Below, one piece after another: positions 26,847 to 36,665 of a stretch of 64,000 nt of DNA. The stretch comes from Natronoarchaeum mannanilyticum (GTDB lineage: Archaea; Halobacteriota; Halobacteria; Halobacteriales; Natronoarchaeaceae): assembly GCF_039522665.1 (NCBI RefSeq), contig NZ_BAAADV010000008.1, positions 164,909-228,908 on the forward strand, read 5' to 3'. A model generated the notes under the pieces. That model was not told where the DNA came from. It made no database searches and saw only the letters and a list, made by a program, of their open reading frames with translations. Numbering within the stretch: the first letter of the stretch is position 1; each line of letters opens with the position of its first letter. The position numbers and the translations under genes are program-made.

Positions 26847-28208
26847 ATGGAAGCAACGAACCCTGCGACGGGGGAGCAGATAGCCACCTACGACGAGGAC
26901 GACGAGGGCGACATCGAGGCGAAACTCCGGACGGCCCAGTCGACCTTCGAGGAGTGGCGCGACGTCCCCCTCCGCGAGCGCGAACGACTGCTCGAAAACG
27001 CCGGCGAGGTCCTCCGTGAGAACAAAGAGCGGTACGCCCGGCTGATGACCGAAGAGATGGGGAAACCCATCGCGCAAGCCCGGGCGGAAGTCGAGAAGTG
27101 CGCGTGGGCGTGCGACCACTACGCGGAGTACGCCCACGCGTACCTCGCCGACGAACACCACCCGAGTCCGCCGGGCACGGAGGTCAAGACCGTCCACGAT
27201 CCGCTGGGGCCGGTGCTGGCGGTGATGCCTTGGAACTACCCATTCTGGCAGGTCATCCGCTTTGCCGCGCCCTACGTCACCGCGGGCAACGTCGGCCTGC
27301 TCAAGCACGCCTCGAACGTGCCGGGCTGTGCGCTGGCGCTCGAGGAGGTCTTCGAGGAAGCCGGCTACCCCGAAGGCGTCTTCCAGACGCTGCTCGTCGG
27401 CTCCAGCAAAATCGACGGGGTTCTCCGGGACGACCGCATCCGCGCAGCGACGCTGACCGGCAGCGGCCCGGCGGGCCGGACCGTCGCAGAGACGGCCGGC
27501 AACCAGCTCAAAAAGACGGTGCTGGAACTGGGCGGGTCGGACCCCTTCGTCGTGCTGGACGATGCGGACCTGGAGGCGGCCGTCGAGACGGGCGTGACGG
27601 CGCGCACCCAGAACGGCGGCCAGTCGTGCATCGCGGCCAAGCGCTTCGTCGTCCACACGGACGTCTACGACGAGTACGTCGACCGCCTCGTCGACGCCTT
27701 CGAGGCGCTGACCGTCGGCGACCCCACTGCCGAGGAGACCGACGTCGGTCCACAGGCCGACCCCGACCTGATGGCCGAACTGCACGAGCAGGTCACGCAA
27801 AGCATCGAGGCGGGTGCGACGGTGGTGACCGGCGGGGAGCCACTCGACCGCGAGGGCGCGTTCTACCCGCCGACCGTGCTGACCGACGTGCCGGAGGGCT
27901 GTCCCGCGGACACCGAGGAGACGTTCGGCCCCGTCGCGACCGTCTACGAGGTCGCCGATGAAGACGAAGCGATCGACGTCGCCAACGACACGCGCTTCGG
28001 GCTGGGTGCGAGCCTCTGGACCGATGACCGCGAACGCGCCCAGCGACTCGCACGCGAGGTAGAAGCGGGCTGCGTCTACATCAACCAGATGACGAAGTCC
28101 GATCCGCGCGTCCCCTTCGGCGGCATCAAAGACGCGGGGTACGGGCGCGAGCTGTCCGAAGCCGGTATCAAAGAGTTCGTCAACCGCAAGACCGTCTGGA
28201 CCGAGTGA
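26847..28208 (+). CDS. Aldehyde dehydrogenase, succinate-semialdehyde type
   Basis: 453 residues, somewhat shorter than most members and lacking an N-terminal extension. Motifs: MPWNYPFWQ (oxyanion Asn), VLELGGSDPFVV (Glu) and NGGQSCIAAKR (catalytic Cys). The sequence matches the GabD/Sad subgroup best. It has its own promoter region with the ATG after a TACAAGT stretch, and lies 84 bp before the ABC importer operon. Likely oxidises a short aldehyde from the same catabolic programme. Confidence 0.92.
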   Translation: MEATNPATGEQIATYDEDDEGDIEAKLRTAQSTFEEWRDVPLRERERLLENAGEVLRENKERYARLMTEEMGKPIAQARAEVEKCAWACDHYAEYAHAYLADEHHPSPPGTEVKTVHDPLGPVLAVMPWNYPFWQVIRFAAPYVTAGNVGLLKHASNVPGCALALEEVFEEAGYPEGVFQTLLVGSSKIDGVLRDDRIRAATLTGSGPAGRTVAETAGNQLKKTVLELGGSDPFVVLDDADLEAAVETGVTARTQNGGQSCIAAKRFVVHTDVYDEYVDRLVDAFEALTVGDPTAEETDVGPQADPDLMAELHEQVTQSIEAGATVVTGGEPLDREGAFYPPTVLTDVPEGCPADTEETFGPVATVYEVADEDEAIDVANDTRFGLGASLWTDDRERAQRLAREVEAGCVYINQMTKSDPRVPFGGIKDAGYGRELSEAGIKEFVNRKTVWTE

Positions 28209-28292
28209 CCCGCCCGCTGGCGCAGTCTCTCATCTCATTTCCCTTATGACACAAGATTTTAATAGTTAATAACCGTCAATCCCCTTGTGACG

Positions 28293-29534
28293 ATGGAGCA
28301 CACAGGAGACTCTACGGACGGGACTGTTCGGAGAACGACGTCGCGTCGAAAATTCCTCGCGGCGGCGGGGGCGACCGGCACGCTCGCGCTTGCCGGCTGT
28401 AGCGGCGGGTCGAGCGCCGAAACCGTTACGATCGCGAGCCTGAACCCGATGAGCGGGTCCTACAGCACGCTCGGTCCGAGCCAGCGCAACGGCGCCCAGC
28501 TCGCCCGCGACGAGATCAACGACAACGAGGACTACGACTTCGAGGTCGAACTGGCCGAGGGCGACACGGAGACGTCGACGGGCCCGGCCCAGTCGGAGGC
28601 CCAGCGCGTCGTCCAGGAGGAAGGCGCGGACTACATCGTCGGCGCGATCTCCAGTTCGGTGGCGCTGGCGCTCAACGAGTTCGCCAACCAACAGGAGATC
28701 GTCTACTTCCCGGGTGCGGCGGCCGTCCCCGTCACGGGGTCGGCGTGTAACCAGTGGGTCTTCCGGTTCGAGCACAACACGGCCCAGATTGCCGAGGCGA
28801 TCTCGGCGTACACGGTGAACAACCTCGGGACGAACGTCTGGTTCCACACGGCCGACTACGCCTACGGCGAGTCCGTCTACGAGCGCGTCAGCGAGCGGAT
28901 GGCGAGTGCCAACGACAACTACAACGAAGTCGGCACTTCGACCTCCGAACTGGGATCGTCGAACTACGGGTCCTACATCAGCGAAATCAGCAACTCCAAC
29001 GCCGACGTGGCCGTCCTCGGGATGACGGGCGGCGATCTCGTGAGTTTCACGAACCAGGCCGCCGACCAGGGGCTCACCGACGAGGTGGCGCTGGTCTCGG
29101 GCACCCAGTCCTTCCAGAGCGTCCGCGCGGCGACGGGCGCTAACAGCGTCGGCACCTACGGCGGCGTCCGCTACCTGCCGTCGCTGGAACTGGGCGACAA
29201 CCAGAACTTCGTCGAGGCCTACCAGGGCGAGAACGACGGTCCGCCGGGGAACTTCGCGCGCGTCGGCTACGACTCGGTGCGCCTCATCGCCAAGGGGATG
29301 AACGAAGCGGACAGCACCGACCCCGCAGACGCCCGTGACGCCCTCGAGGGAGGGACCTTCACGACCGTCCTCGGAGACATCACGCTCCGGGAAGGGGATC
29401 GTCAGGCGACCAACCCGGTCTGGATGGGCGAGATCGTCGAAGGGAGCGGTGAGATGCCCGGCGTCGAACTCATCAACGAGGTCTCCGGCGAGGACGCCCT
29501 CCCGCCCGCTAGCGAACTCGGCTGTAACGTGTAA
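28293..29534 (+). CDS. Substrate-binding lipoprotein of Liv/urea-type ABC importer
   Basis: 413 residues. The Tat-lipobox leader is SRRKFLAAAGATGTLALAGC, so the mature protein is lipid-anchored at that Cys outside the cell. The body is a type I periplasmic-binding fold with LNPMSGSYSTLGPSQRNGAQLA near the N-terminus; the pattern is closest to UrtA/FmdD short-amide and urea binders. A GTG 6 nt upstream of the chosen ATG is also possible. First gene of a five-gene transport unit. A TATA-like TTTTAATAG lies about 30 nt upstream. Confidence 0.9.
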   Translation: MEHTGDSTDGTVRRTTSRRKFLAAAGATGTLALAGCSGGSSAETVTIASLNPMSGSYSTLGPSQRNGAQLARDEINDNEDYDFEVELAEGDTETSTGPAQSEAQRVVQEEGADYIVGAISSSVALALNEFANQQEIVYFPGAAAVPVTGSACNQWVFRFEHNTAQIAEAISAYTVNNLGTNVWFHTADYAYGESVYERVSERMASANDNYNEVGTSTSELGSSNYGSYISEISNSNADVAVLGMTGGDLVSFTNQAADQGLTDEVALVSGTQSFQSVRAATGANSVGTYGGVRYLPSLELGDNQNFVEAYQGENDGPPGNFARVGYDSVRLIAKGMNEADSTDPADARDALEGGTFTTVLGDITLREGDRQATNPVWMGEIVEGSGEMPGVELINEVSGEDALPPASELGCNV

Positions 29535-29541
29535 CCCGTCC

Positions 29542-31572
29542 ATGGTAGTCGCAGATTTCATCGAACAACTGCTGAACGGCATCACGCTCGGGATGGTGTA
29601 CGTCCTGGTAGCCGCGGGACTGTCCGTCATCTTCGGCGTGATGGACGTCATCAACTTCTCTCACGGCGAGCTGTTCGCTCTCGGCGCCTACTTCGCGCTG
29701 AGCATCGTCAATCCGCTCGGTCCGGGGGTCGGGTTCTGGGTCGCGCTGATCGTCGCACCGCTCATCGTCGGCGTCATCGGCGCCGCCATCGAACGGACGA
29801 CCGTCCGTCCGCTGTACGGCCGGAACCCGCTCTATCACATCCTGTTGACGTTCGGGCTCGTCCTCATCATCAGCGATCTCATCGAACTCGGCTGGGGGAC
29901 CGATCGCCAGCAGTTGGCCGTCCCGGCGTACCTCTCCCAGCCCGTCGAGTTCTTTTCGATTCAGCTGTCGGTGTATAACTACTTCATCATCGTCTTCGGC
30001 GCGCTGCTGGCGGCCGCAACCTGGTATCTCCTCAACCGGACGAAGTACGGGATGATAATCAGGGCGGGCTCACAGGACCGCGAGATGGTCCGCAACGTCG
30101 GCATCGACATCGACCGCTACTACACGCTCGTGTTCGGGGTCGGCGCCGCGCTTGCGGCCGTCGCCGGCGTCGTCCTCGGCGGCTACCAGAACGTCAACAC
30201 GACGATGGGCAACGGCGTCATCATCACGGCGTTCGTCATCGTCGTCCTCGGGGGGCTCGGGAGCTTCCGCGGGGCCGTCTTCGGCGGGCTCCTCGTCGGC
30301 GTCGTCCAGACGCTGATGCGGACCTACAGCGGGACGGAGCTCTTCGAGGTCGGGGGCGTCGGTCTGAGCATCCCCAACCTGGAAGGGCTGACCGTCTTTC
30401 TGCTGATGATCGGCGTGTTGCTCCTGAAGCCCCAGGGCCTGTTCGGAACGCGAGGTGAGGAGTCCGAGGGCGGCGAGGGCGACATTCTCGTCGGCGGGCA
30501 CGGCGGGTTCCTGTCCGACAGCACGCGGACGAAACTCGGCGTCGTCCTCGTCGCGTTGCTGGTGCTCGCGCCGTTCGCGGCGCTGTTCCTCGGCAACCGC
30601 TACTACATCGTCCTCCTCAACGAGATCGTCATCTGGGCGCTGTTCGCGCTCAGTCTCGACATCGTGATGGGCTACGCGGGACTGGTCCCGCTCGGGCACA
30701 CGATGTTCTACGGCGTCGGCGCGTACGCGGCGGCGCTGGTGACGCTTCACTACACGCAGTCGATAGTTGTGTCGCTGTTCGTTGCGGTCGTCATCTGCGC
30801 CGTCCTCGCGTGGATCGTCGGGAGCCTCTCGATTCGGGTCTCTGGCGTCTACTTCGCGATGATCACGCTCGCGTTCGCCGAACTGTTCTACAACGCCGTC
30901 GTCAAGTTCGAGTTCACCGGCGGGAGCGACGGGCTGCTCCTGCGCGAGGCGCCGTTTATCGGCATCGCCGGGATCGGGGCCGAGCTCGGGGACATCGAGT
31001 TCATGATACTGGGACTCGAGCTGGAACAGATGACGGTGTTCTACTACCTCGCGCTCGCACTGACGATACTGTCGTTCCTGTTCGCCCGGCGGCTGATGAA
31101 CGCGCCCTTCGGGAGCGTGCTCCAGTCGATTCGGGAAAGCGAGGACCGCGCGGAGTTCATCGGCTACGACACGATCAAGTATAAGCGCCGCGCGTTCGTC
31201 GTCAGCGGCGGTATGGCCGGCCTCGCGGGCGGGCTGCTCGCGGCGAGTCCGATCACGTTCATCATCTCGCGGGACCAGACGCTCGCCTGGATTCACTCCG
31301 GCGAGGTCATCGTCATGGCCCTGCTCGGCGGGATGGGAACGCTGTTCGGCCCGATGCTCGGAGCCGGCGCGTTCATCGGCGCCGAAGAGATCCTCTCGGG
31401 GTACACCGAGCAGTGGCAGCTGGTCATCGGGACCATCTTCGTGCTGTTCGTGCTGTTCGTTCCGCGCGGACTCGTCTCGGTGCCGTCACTGCTGAACCAG
31501 CGCTTCCGACAGTCACACGAGGAGGAGACGCCCATCGGACCCGACGAGACGGAGGTGAAATCGGATGACTGA
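29542..31572 (+). CDS. Fused branched-chain/urea-type ABC permease (LivH-LivM in one chain)
   Basis: 676 residues, about double the usual permease. Residues 1-~300 are LivH-like (GITLGMVYVLVAAGLSVIFG and INFSHGELFALGAYF). A charged linker at about 310-335 (GEESEGGEGD) leads to residues ~340-650, which are LivM-like (ALSLDIVMGYAGLVPLGHTM and GGMAGLAGGLLA). Normally these are separate genes livH and livM. Starts 7 bp after the binding protein and overlaps livG by 8 bp. Confidence 0.92.
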   Translation: MVVADFIEQLLNGITLGMVYVLVAAGLSVIFGVMDVINFSHGELFALGAYFALSIVNPLGPGVGFWVALIVAPLIVGVIGAAIERTTVRPLYGRNPLYHILLTFGLVLIISDLIELGWGTDRQQLAVPAYLSQPVEFFSIQLSVYNYFIIVFGALLAAATWYLLNRTKYGMIIRAGSQDREMVRNVGIDIDRYYTLVFGVGAALAAVAGVVLGGYQNVNTTMGNGVIITAFVIVVLGGLGSFRGAVFGGLLVGVVQTLMRTYSGTELFEVGGVGLSIPNLEGLTVFLLMIGVLLLKPQGLFGTRGEESEGGEGDILVGGHGGFLSDSTRTKLGVVLVALLVLAPFAALFLGNRYYIVLLNEIVIWALFALSLDIVMGYAGLVPLGHTMFYGVGAYAAALVTLHYTQSIVVSLFVAVVICAVLAWIVGSLSIRVSGVYFAMITLAFAELFYNAVVKFEFTGGSDGLLLREAPFIGIAGIGAELGDIEFMILGLELEQMTVFYYLALALTILSFLFARRLMNAPFGSVLQSIRESEDRAEFIGYDTIKYKRRAFVVSGGMAGLAGGLLAASPITFIISRDQTLAWIHSGEVIVMALLGGMGTLFGPMLGAGAFIGAEEILSGYTEQWQLVIGTIFVLFVLFVPRGLVSVPSLLNQRFRQSHEEETPIGPDETEVKSDD

Positions 31573-32329
31573 CACGGTACTCGAAACCGACGGTCTGACG
31601 AAGCGGTTCGGCGAGCTGACCGCCGTCGACGACGTCAGCCTCGAAGTCGAAGACGGCGAGTTCAGGAGCGTCATCGGCCCCAACGGTGCCGGGAAGACGA
31701 CGACGTTCAATCTCATCACTGGGGCACTCACCCCGACGGAGGGGTCGGTTAGATTCCAGGGTAAAGACATTACGAGTATGTCGCCCCACAACCGCGTCAG
31801 ACGCGGTCTCGGCCGTTCCTTCCAAATCACGAACGTCTTCGGCGGACTCACCGTCCGGGAGAACGTCCGTATCGCCGCACAGGCGGTCCACGGCGACGAC
31901 ATCAACCTCGGCGAAGCGATGTTCCGCGACAAGAACTCCTTTGCGGACATCAACGACCGAACGACGGAGGTGCTGGACCAGGTCGGCCTGCGAGAGCGGA
32001 GCGACGAGCTCGCGGAGACGCTAGCCTACGGCGACCAGCGCCGCCTCGAAATCGGGCTCGTCCTCGCGACGGACCCGAAGCTCGTCATGCTCGATGAACC
32101 CACCGCGGGGATGAGCAGCGAGGAAACCGAGTCGACGATGGAGCTCATCAGCGACGTGCTCGCCGACCAGTCGCTGATGCTCATCGAACACGATATCGAC
32201 CTCGTCATGCGCGTCTCCGACCGGATTACCGTTCTGACGCGGGGGCAGGAGCTGGCGACCGGATCGCCCGACGAGATCGCCGACAACGAGGACGTCCGAG
32301 ACGCGTACCTCGGAGGTGTACGAGAATGA
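31565..32329 (+). CDS. livG: ABC importer ATPase, LivG-type
   Basis: 254 residues. Walker A GPNGAGKTT, a degenerate signature (LAYGDQRRLEI in place of LSGGQ), Walker B LVMLDEPTAGM and switch His in LIEHD. The long insertion after Walker A and the LAYGDQRRLE form are typical of LivG/UrtD. It overlaps both the fused permease and livF (ATGA), so the subunits are coupled in translation. Confidence 0.93.
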   Translation: MTDTVLETDGLTKRFGELTAVDDVSLEVEDGEFRSVIGPNGAGKTTTFNLITGALTPTEGSVRFQGKDITSMSPHNRVRRGLGRSFQITNVFGGLTVRENVRIAAQAVHGDDINLGEAMFRDKNSFADINDRTTEVLDQVGLRERSDELAETLAYGDQRRLEIGLVLATDPKLVMLDEPTAGMSSEETESTMELISDVLADQSLMLIEHDIDLVMRVSDRITVLTRGQELATGSPDEIADNEDVRDAYLGGVRE

Positions 32330-33048
32330 GCGACACACTCCTCTCGCTGGCGAACGTCCACGCCGGCTACGACCTGACGAAAGTACTGCAAGGTGTCTCC
32401 TTCGACGTCGAGCGGGGCGGCGTCGTCTCGCTGGTCGGCCGCAACGGCGTCGGGAAGACGACGACGCTACGGTCGATCGTCGGAAACATCACGCCGACGG
32501 ACGGCACGATAACGTTCGACGGAGAGGACATCACGACGACCAGCACCGAGGAGACGATACGGAACGGCATCGCGTTCGTCCCCGAAGAGCGTCGAATCTT
32601 CCCGGAGTTGACCGTCCGGGAGAACATCGAGATGGGCCGAATCGGCGTCGACGCGTCCGACGGCCCGTCCGTCGACGACATCCTCGATATGTTCGGTAAC
32701 CTCGCCGAACGGGAGCACAAACACGGCTCGGTGCTCTCCGGCGGGGAACAGCAGATGCTCGCCATCGGCAGGGCGCTGACGTCCGACCCCGACCTCCTGT
32801 TGCTCGACGAACCGACCGAAGGGCTGGCGCCGTACATCGTCCGCCAGATAGAGGACATCATCGAGGATCTCAACGAGCAGGGCATCACCATCTTGGTCGT
32901 CGAGCAGAACATCCCCGTCGCACTCGACGTCTCGGACTACACCTACATCCTCGAGAAGGGGAAAATCGTCTACGAGGGGGATTCGGCGGCTGTCCAGAAC
33001 GACCAGGAAGTCCTCGACAGACACCTCGGCGTGGGGCTCACGGACTGA
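32326..33048 (+). CDS. livF: ABC importer ATPase, LivF-type
   Basis: 240 residues. Walker A GRNGVGKTT, signature LSGGEQQML, Walker B LLLLDEPTEGLAP and switch His replaced by Gln in VVEQN, as usual for LivF/UrtE. ATGA overlap with livG. Together with the binding protein and fused permease it completes one importer. Confidence 0.93.
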   Translation: MSDTLLSLANVHAGYDLTKVLQGVSFDVERGGVVSLVGRNGVGKTTTLRSIVGNITPTDGTITFDGEDITTTSTEETIRNGIAFVPEERRIFPELTVRENIEMGRIGVDASDGPSVDDILDMFGNLAEREHKHGSVLSGGEQQMLAIGRALTSDPDLLLLDEPTEGLAPYIVRQIEDIIEDLNEQGITILVVEQNIPVALDVSDYTYILEKGKIVYEGDSAAVQNDQEVLDRHLGVGLTD

Positions 33049-33130
33049 CCCGCGTTCGGTTGCCGTTTCGAAAACGCCTCCGTTTCGAACGAGCGATACA
33101 TATTTCACGGTTGTCTATGAATACAGACCC

Positions 33131-33532
33131 ATGAAAGATGTCCTACTGGGCATCGACCAGAGCGTCGAACGAGCAGTTGCACAGGCCGAAACGGTCCTCG
33201 ACCTTTTCGACGAGGACGAGACCCACGCGTACCTCCTGCACGACTTCGTCGACAACCCCGAAGGGGCGTCGGTCGTCCAAGTGGATGCGGTGAAACGGGC
33301 CGCCGAGATCTTCGAGGAAGCCGGCGTGTCGGTCGACCTGCGGGAGGGGAGTGGCGAGCCGGCCGAGTCCATCATCCAGCACGCGGACGAGCTCGACGCC
33401 GACGCCATCTGCATCGCCGGCCGGAAGCGATCACCGGCCGGCAAGATGCTGTTCGGGAGCGTCAGCCAGTCCGTGATTTTGAATACGGATCGACCGGTCC
33501 TCATCTGCAGTGCGGCCGACGAGTCGGCGTAG
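33131..33532 (+). CDS. Universal stress protein (UspA family)
   Basis: 133 residues, single Usp domain. The ATP-type signature near the C-terminus is GRKRSPAGKMLFGSVSQSVI followed by DRPVLIC. It lies 82 bp after livF in the same direction and may be the last gene of the transport operon. Haloarchaeal catabolic operons often carry such a protein; its role is regulatory or protective. Confidence 0.9.
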   Translation: MKDVLLGIDQSVERAVAQAETVLDLFDEDETHAYLLHDFVDNPEGASVVQVDAVKRAAEIFEEAGVSVDLREGSGEPAESIIQHADELDADAICIAGRKRSPAGKMLFGSVSQSVILNTDRPVLICSAADESA

Positions 33533-34861
33533 CGGGCCGGTCCCACAGACGGGCGACGAGACGCCGCCGTCAGTGGCTACCGGACCCGTTCATGTAGATA
33601 GAACAGGTTCTGTTCTCGGTTACGAACGATAGGACCACCAGAAGTGCGTTAGACGCGGATATCACCGTACGGAGGTTGTTCGATTAAATAGAACGAATTT
33701 ACAAGACGGATTCGCACACGGTTCGCCGGAGACGCTGATATCGCCGTAGAGGTTCCCGAGTCATCCGTCATCAGGGCACGACGCCGGAGACCCCTTCGAG
33801 GAAGTGGTCGGCGCCCGTTCGTCTCGTTTGCTATCTCGTCCGGGGTCGGGAAGATCTCGTTGTACATCACCTGCGTCTCCGGACTTCCGCGGCATGGAAG
33901 AAGAACACTCAGCAGGCACTGTCTGGCGTCGTTTTTCCAAGAACGCGCCGCGCTCCTCGAGCGTCGAGAGGTCGGTACTTTTCGTCGTGTCGAGTGCCGC
34001 CAGTTTCGTCACGCCGGTCGTCGCCTGTCGCACGAACTCCCAGACGATCTCGAACACTCATTCGTCCGAGCTGACTGTGTCGACTCTCCCGTGTGCGATA
34101 GTTGGTACACCCCCGTGCAGTTCTGTTCACCTCCGTTGAATCCCATTCTCGGGCCGTTTCAGTGGCGTTAATAGCGGTTTCCACCACGAACACTCATCAT
34201 TCAACGGACGGACCGAGGTAGTCAACTACTCACCTGATGCGGCGTTTCTCCCAATTACACCCATTCTTTATAATCCGAGGCGACATTCAGTAGTTGATTC
34301 GAATTAATCGAACAGATGGGGGCGAGTTCCGGGCTGCGCTTTCACGTGATAGAGACGAATATGGCGGTTACTCCTCCAATTCTCCCTATTGAGCATTTTC
34401 CTGTAGATGGTTACCGAATTCGGCCCACCACTGCGTTCAATATCGATGAACAGATGTTGGGCTGCTCTATCCGGCCCATTACATCCATAAATATGTAATG
34501 GAGAGGGTGAAGAGACTCGCAGAGGAGCCACTTATAATACCACGCCGAGCCCAAATAGTGTATGGATTTTCATATTTTGGTAGTCCACTACCTAACACAG
34601 TTTTTCGTGATTTTATTCTCCCGATACGCGTCAAATCTGGGCATAAGACCGCCAAATCATAACTATACAGTGTACAATACTATAAACCATATATTTGATT
34701 ATGATTTTGATTCGCCTATCATGAAGGAGATCCGATGATTGTCAGATAGCCAGGACAGCAGGATGATTCAGCAGGTCGTTTCCGTCCCTATTTGAACCCC
34801 GGATATAAACTGCCCTAGCGTGATGGGTCATCCCATCGTTCGTTAGAGTAGGTCGAACGAC
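33533..34861. other. Non-coding, partly low-GC interval, 1.3 kb
   Basis: No intact gene. A minus-strand stretch at about 33770-34057 reads like protein in two frames (MFEIVWEFVRQATTGVTKLA in one, VMYNEIFPTPDEIANE in the next), consistent with a decayed, frameshifted gene of unrecognised family. From about 34250 to 34740 the sequence becomes much richer in A+T than its surroundings, marking the change from the catabolic region to foreign DNA. Confidence 0.55.
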
Positions 34862-35467
34862 ATGATGACGAAACCTAACTCGGGCGGCGAGCGGACGACG
34901 GCTTGGGACCATACCGACTGTCGGGGAGCCGAGGGGTGTCCGCCGCGCTGCCCCCGGTTCGTCGACAAGGAGGGAAATCCGCTTCTCATCCAAACGGGTG
35001 CAGAGGGGGAGTTCGAGACGCTCGTGAACTTCTACGACGACTACCCCTCGCGTCACCGCTCTATGTCCCTGCCCCCGCTGACCCGTCCGCAAGTCGAACG
35101 CTGGGTGGAGAAAGTCATCGAGAACGGACGGAGTGTTCTCGCGTTCCACGACGGTCGACTCGTCGGACACGTCGCTTTCCTCCCCGCAGACCAACAGGAG
35201 CCAGAGCTCATCGTCTTCATTGCTAGCCCGTACCAGGACAGCGGGCTCGGGACGGAACTGTGCCGTCAGGCGATGGCGTACGCGGCCGACGACGGCCACC
35301 GGGCGCTCAGACTCCACGTCGACGCCGACAACGAGATCGCACTGGCAGTCTACAACTCGCTCGGCTTCGTCGAAATCGACAGAGAAGGGAAACGAATCGA
35401 GATGCGAGTCGCACTCGACAGCGACCTGGTTTCGAAGGTTCAGGCCCCGCCTGCAGACCGGTCCTAA
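34862..35467 (+). CDS. GNAT-family N-acetyltransferase
   Basis: 201 residues. The GNAT core has the acetyl-CoA motif A region SPYQDSGLGTELCRQAMAYA and motif B LHVDADNEIALAVYNSLGFVEI. An N-terminal extension contains a Cys cluster (DCRGAEGCPPRCP) that could bind metal. ATG-ATG start. It stands alone between the low-GC tract and IS6 debris, so no pathway can be proposed. Confidence 0.87.
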   Translation: MMTKPNSGGERTTAWDHTDCRGAEGCPPRCPRFVDKEGNPLLIQTGAEGEFETLVNFYDDYPSRHRSMSLPPLTRPQVERWVEKVIENGRSVLAFHDGRLVGHVAFLPADQQEPELIVFIASPYQDSGLGTELCRQAMAYAADDGHRALRLHVDADNEIALAVYNSLGFVEIDREGKRIEMRVALDSDLVSKVQAPPADRS

Positions 35468-35472
35468 ATCGC

Positions 35473-35565
35473 CGTTCGGTTAGTACTAATTTCGGGCATG
35501 TTGAACCAGCAACCGCCGAATCGTGGCCGCAAGCCTTCGCCGCCCGGTGAAACTCGCTAAACTAA
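35473..35565 (+). pseudogene. C-terminal remnant of an IS6-family transposase
   Basis: Reads as FGHVEPATAESWPQAFAAR, stop, NSLN, stop. This matches the C-terminal end of haloarchaeal IS6 transposases (SHVEPETAESWLQAF-type), with a nonsense codon inside. No upstream catalytic core remains: the preceding gene is the GNAT enzyme. It sits 16 bp before the left end of the next IS6 copy, so two related elements once lay in tandem. Confidence 0.75.
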
Positions 35566-35580
35566 ACACGATCGTTAGAT

Positions 35581-36262
35581 GGCGGTGTTCAGATAAGGTC
35601 TGAAGAACGAGGCGGTGTGATTTCTAGGTGTCCAGCCTCACCGGATATAGCGACTCCCTCGAGTTAGATTTTGTGGAGCGAGAGGCGACACCCGGGCCAG
35701 CGATGGAGCTCGGTATCCGATTCCATTTGGCGGAACTATCACTATCAGATACCATATTGATTCTCGACAGATTGGGTATCGAACGCTGCCGAGCGACCGT
35801 GCACAACTGGACGCAGAAAGCAGAGTTACAGCCCCTTGGCGGCGACGATCCGGATCACGTTGTGGTTGACGAGACCGTGATCCAACTGAATGACGAGCAG
35901 TTCTGGCTGTACGCTGCGGTCGATCCCGAGACGAACCGCTTGCTGCACGTCAAGCTTGCTCCGACGAGAAATCAAGCGATTACCGAGATGTACCTTGCGG
36001 AACTCTGCGAGAAACATCGCGTCGATGACGCGCTCTTTCTCGTCGATTCTGGGCCGTGGCTGCACGCAGAACTTCACCGCCACGGCCTCCGATTCCAGTA
36101 CGAACGCCACGGGAATCGGAACAGCGTCGAACGTGTCCTTCGAGAATTAAAACGTCGAACTAATCAGTTCTCAAATTGTTTCAGCCACGCCGAAGCAACC
36201 ACCGCCGAAAAGTGACTCCAAGCGTTCGCCTTCGCATGGAATCAGCTAATTTGAACATTACC
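35581..36262 (+). mobile_element. IS6-family insertion sequence, degenerate
   Basis: About 680 bp with imperfect terminal inverted repeats: GGCGGTGTTCAGATAAGG at the left end and GCTAATTTGAACATTACC at the right (12 of 18 positions pair). No target duplication is visible in the flanks, which suggests rearrangement after insertion. It carries one transposase with a nonsense codon. Confidence 0.75.
35628..36254 (+). pseudogene. IS6-family transposase with premature stop
   Basis: DDE transposase: first Asp in VVVDETVIQ, second in LFLVDSGPWL, Glu in NSVERVLRELKRRT, preceded by a short helix-turn-helix (IERCRATVHNWTQK). 195 residues are read before TGA at 36213-36215. The frame continues LQAFAFAWNQLI to a second stop, and the family has Trp at the stop position, so TGG became TGA. 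Only about 13 residues are lost; the catalytic core is intact, so some activity is possible. Start is a GTG. Confidence 0.85.
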
Positions 36263-36665
36263 ACTACCGGATTGTGCCCTCATTACCTGTGAGTCCTGTA
36301 CATCCCATAACGGAGAAAATGCTGAAGAGCCCGATCCTCTGAAACACTGACTGCGAGAATATGACATATTAATAAATGTTGGGTAGACAACCAAATCCTT
36401 CCTGGTATCTATCTCTTAGTTGTGAAGATATACTTCATCAAGAGCAACAACGAGTGGCGGGCACCCACCCGCCCACGGGCGAGACCCCGTGTATTACCCT
36501 CGGATCTGCCAATGGGTCGACGCAGCGGTATCAAACCACTGCGAATAATCATTTCGCATTAAATGATAAAAAGCCTTGTATTTCTACTCTATTTGAACGC
36601 TATTCTCTAAATCATATAGTATCTGCTAATTCACGGGATCAAATAACGACTCTAGAGGTGAGTTA
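36263..36665. other. Intergenic region before the histidine kinase
   Basis: 400 bp without a convincing gene; a 96-codon open frame at 36376 lacks protein-like composition. A+T-rich stretches resembling promoters occur at about 36360-36380 and 36545-36580. A strong Shine-Dalgarno GAGGTGA ends 5 nt before the GTG at 36666 and decides that start. Confidence 0.5.

Noticed and set aside
34742-35317. 191-codon minus-strand frame opposite the GNAT gene
   Set aside because: Shadow frame; the plus strand has clear acetyl-CoA-binding motifs.
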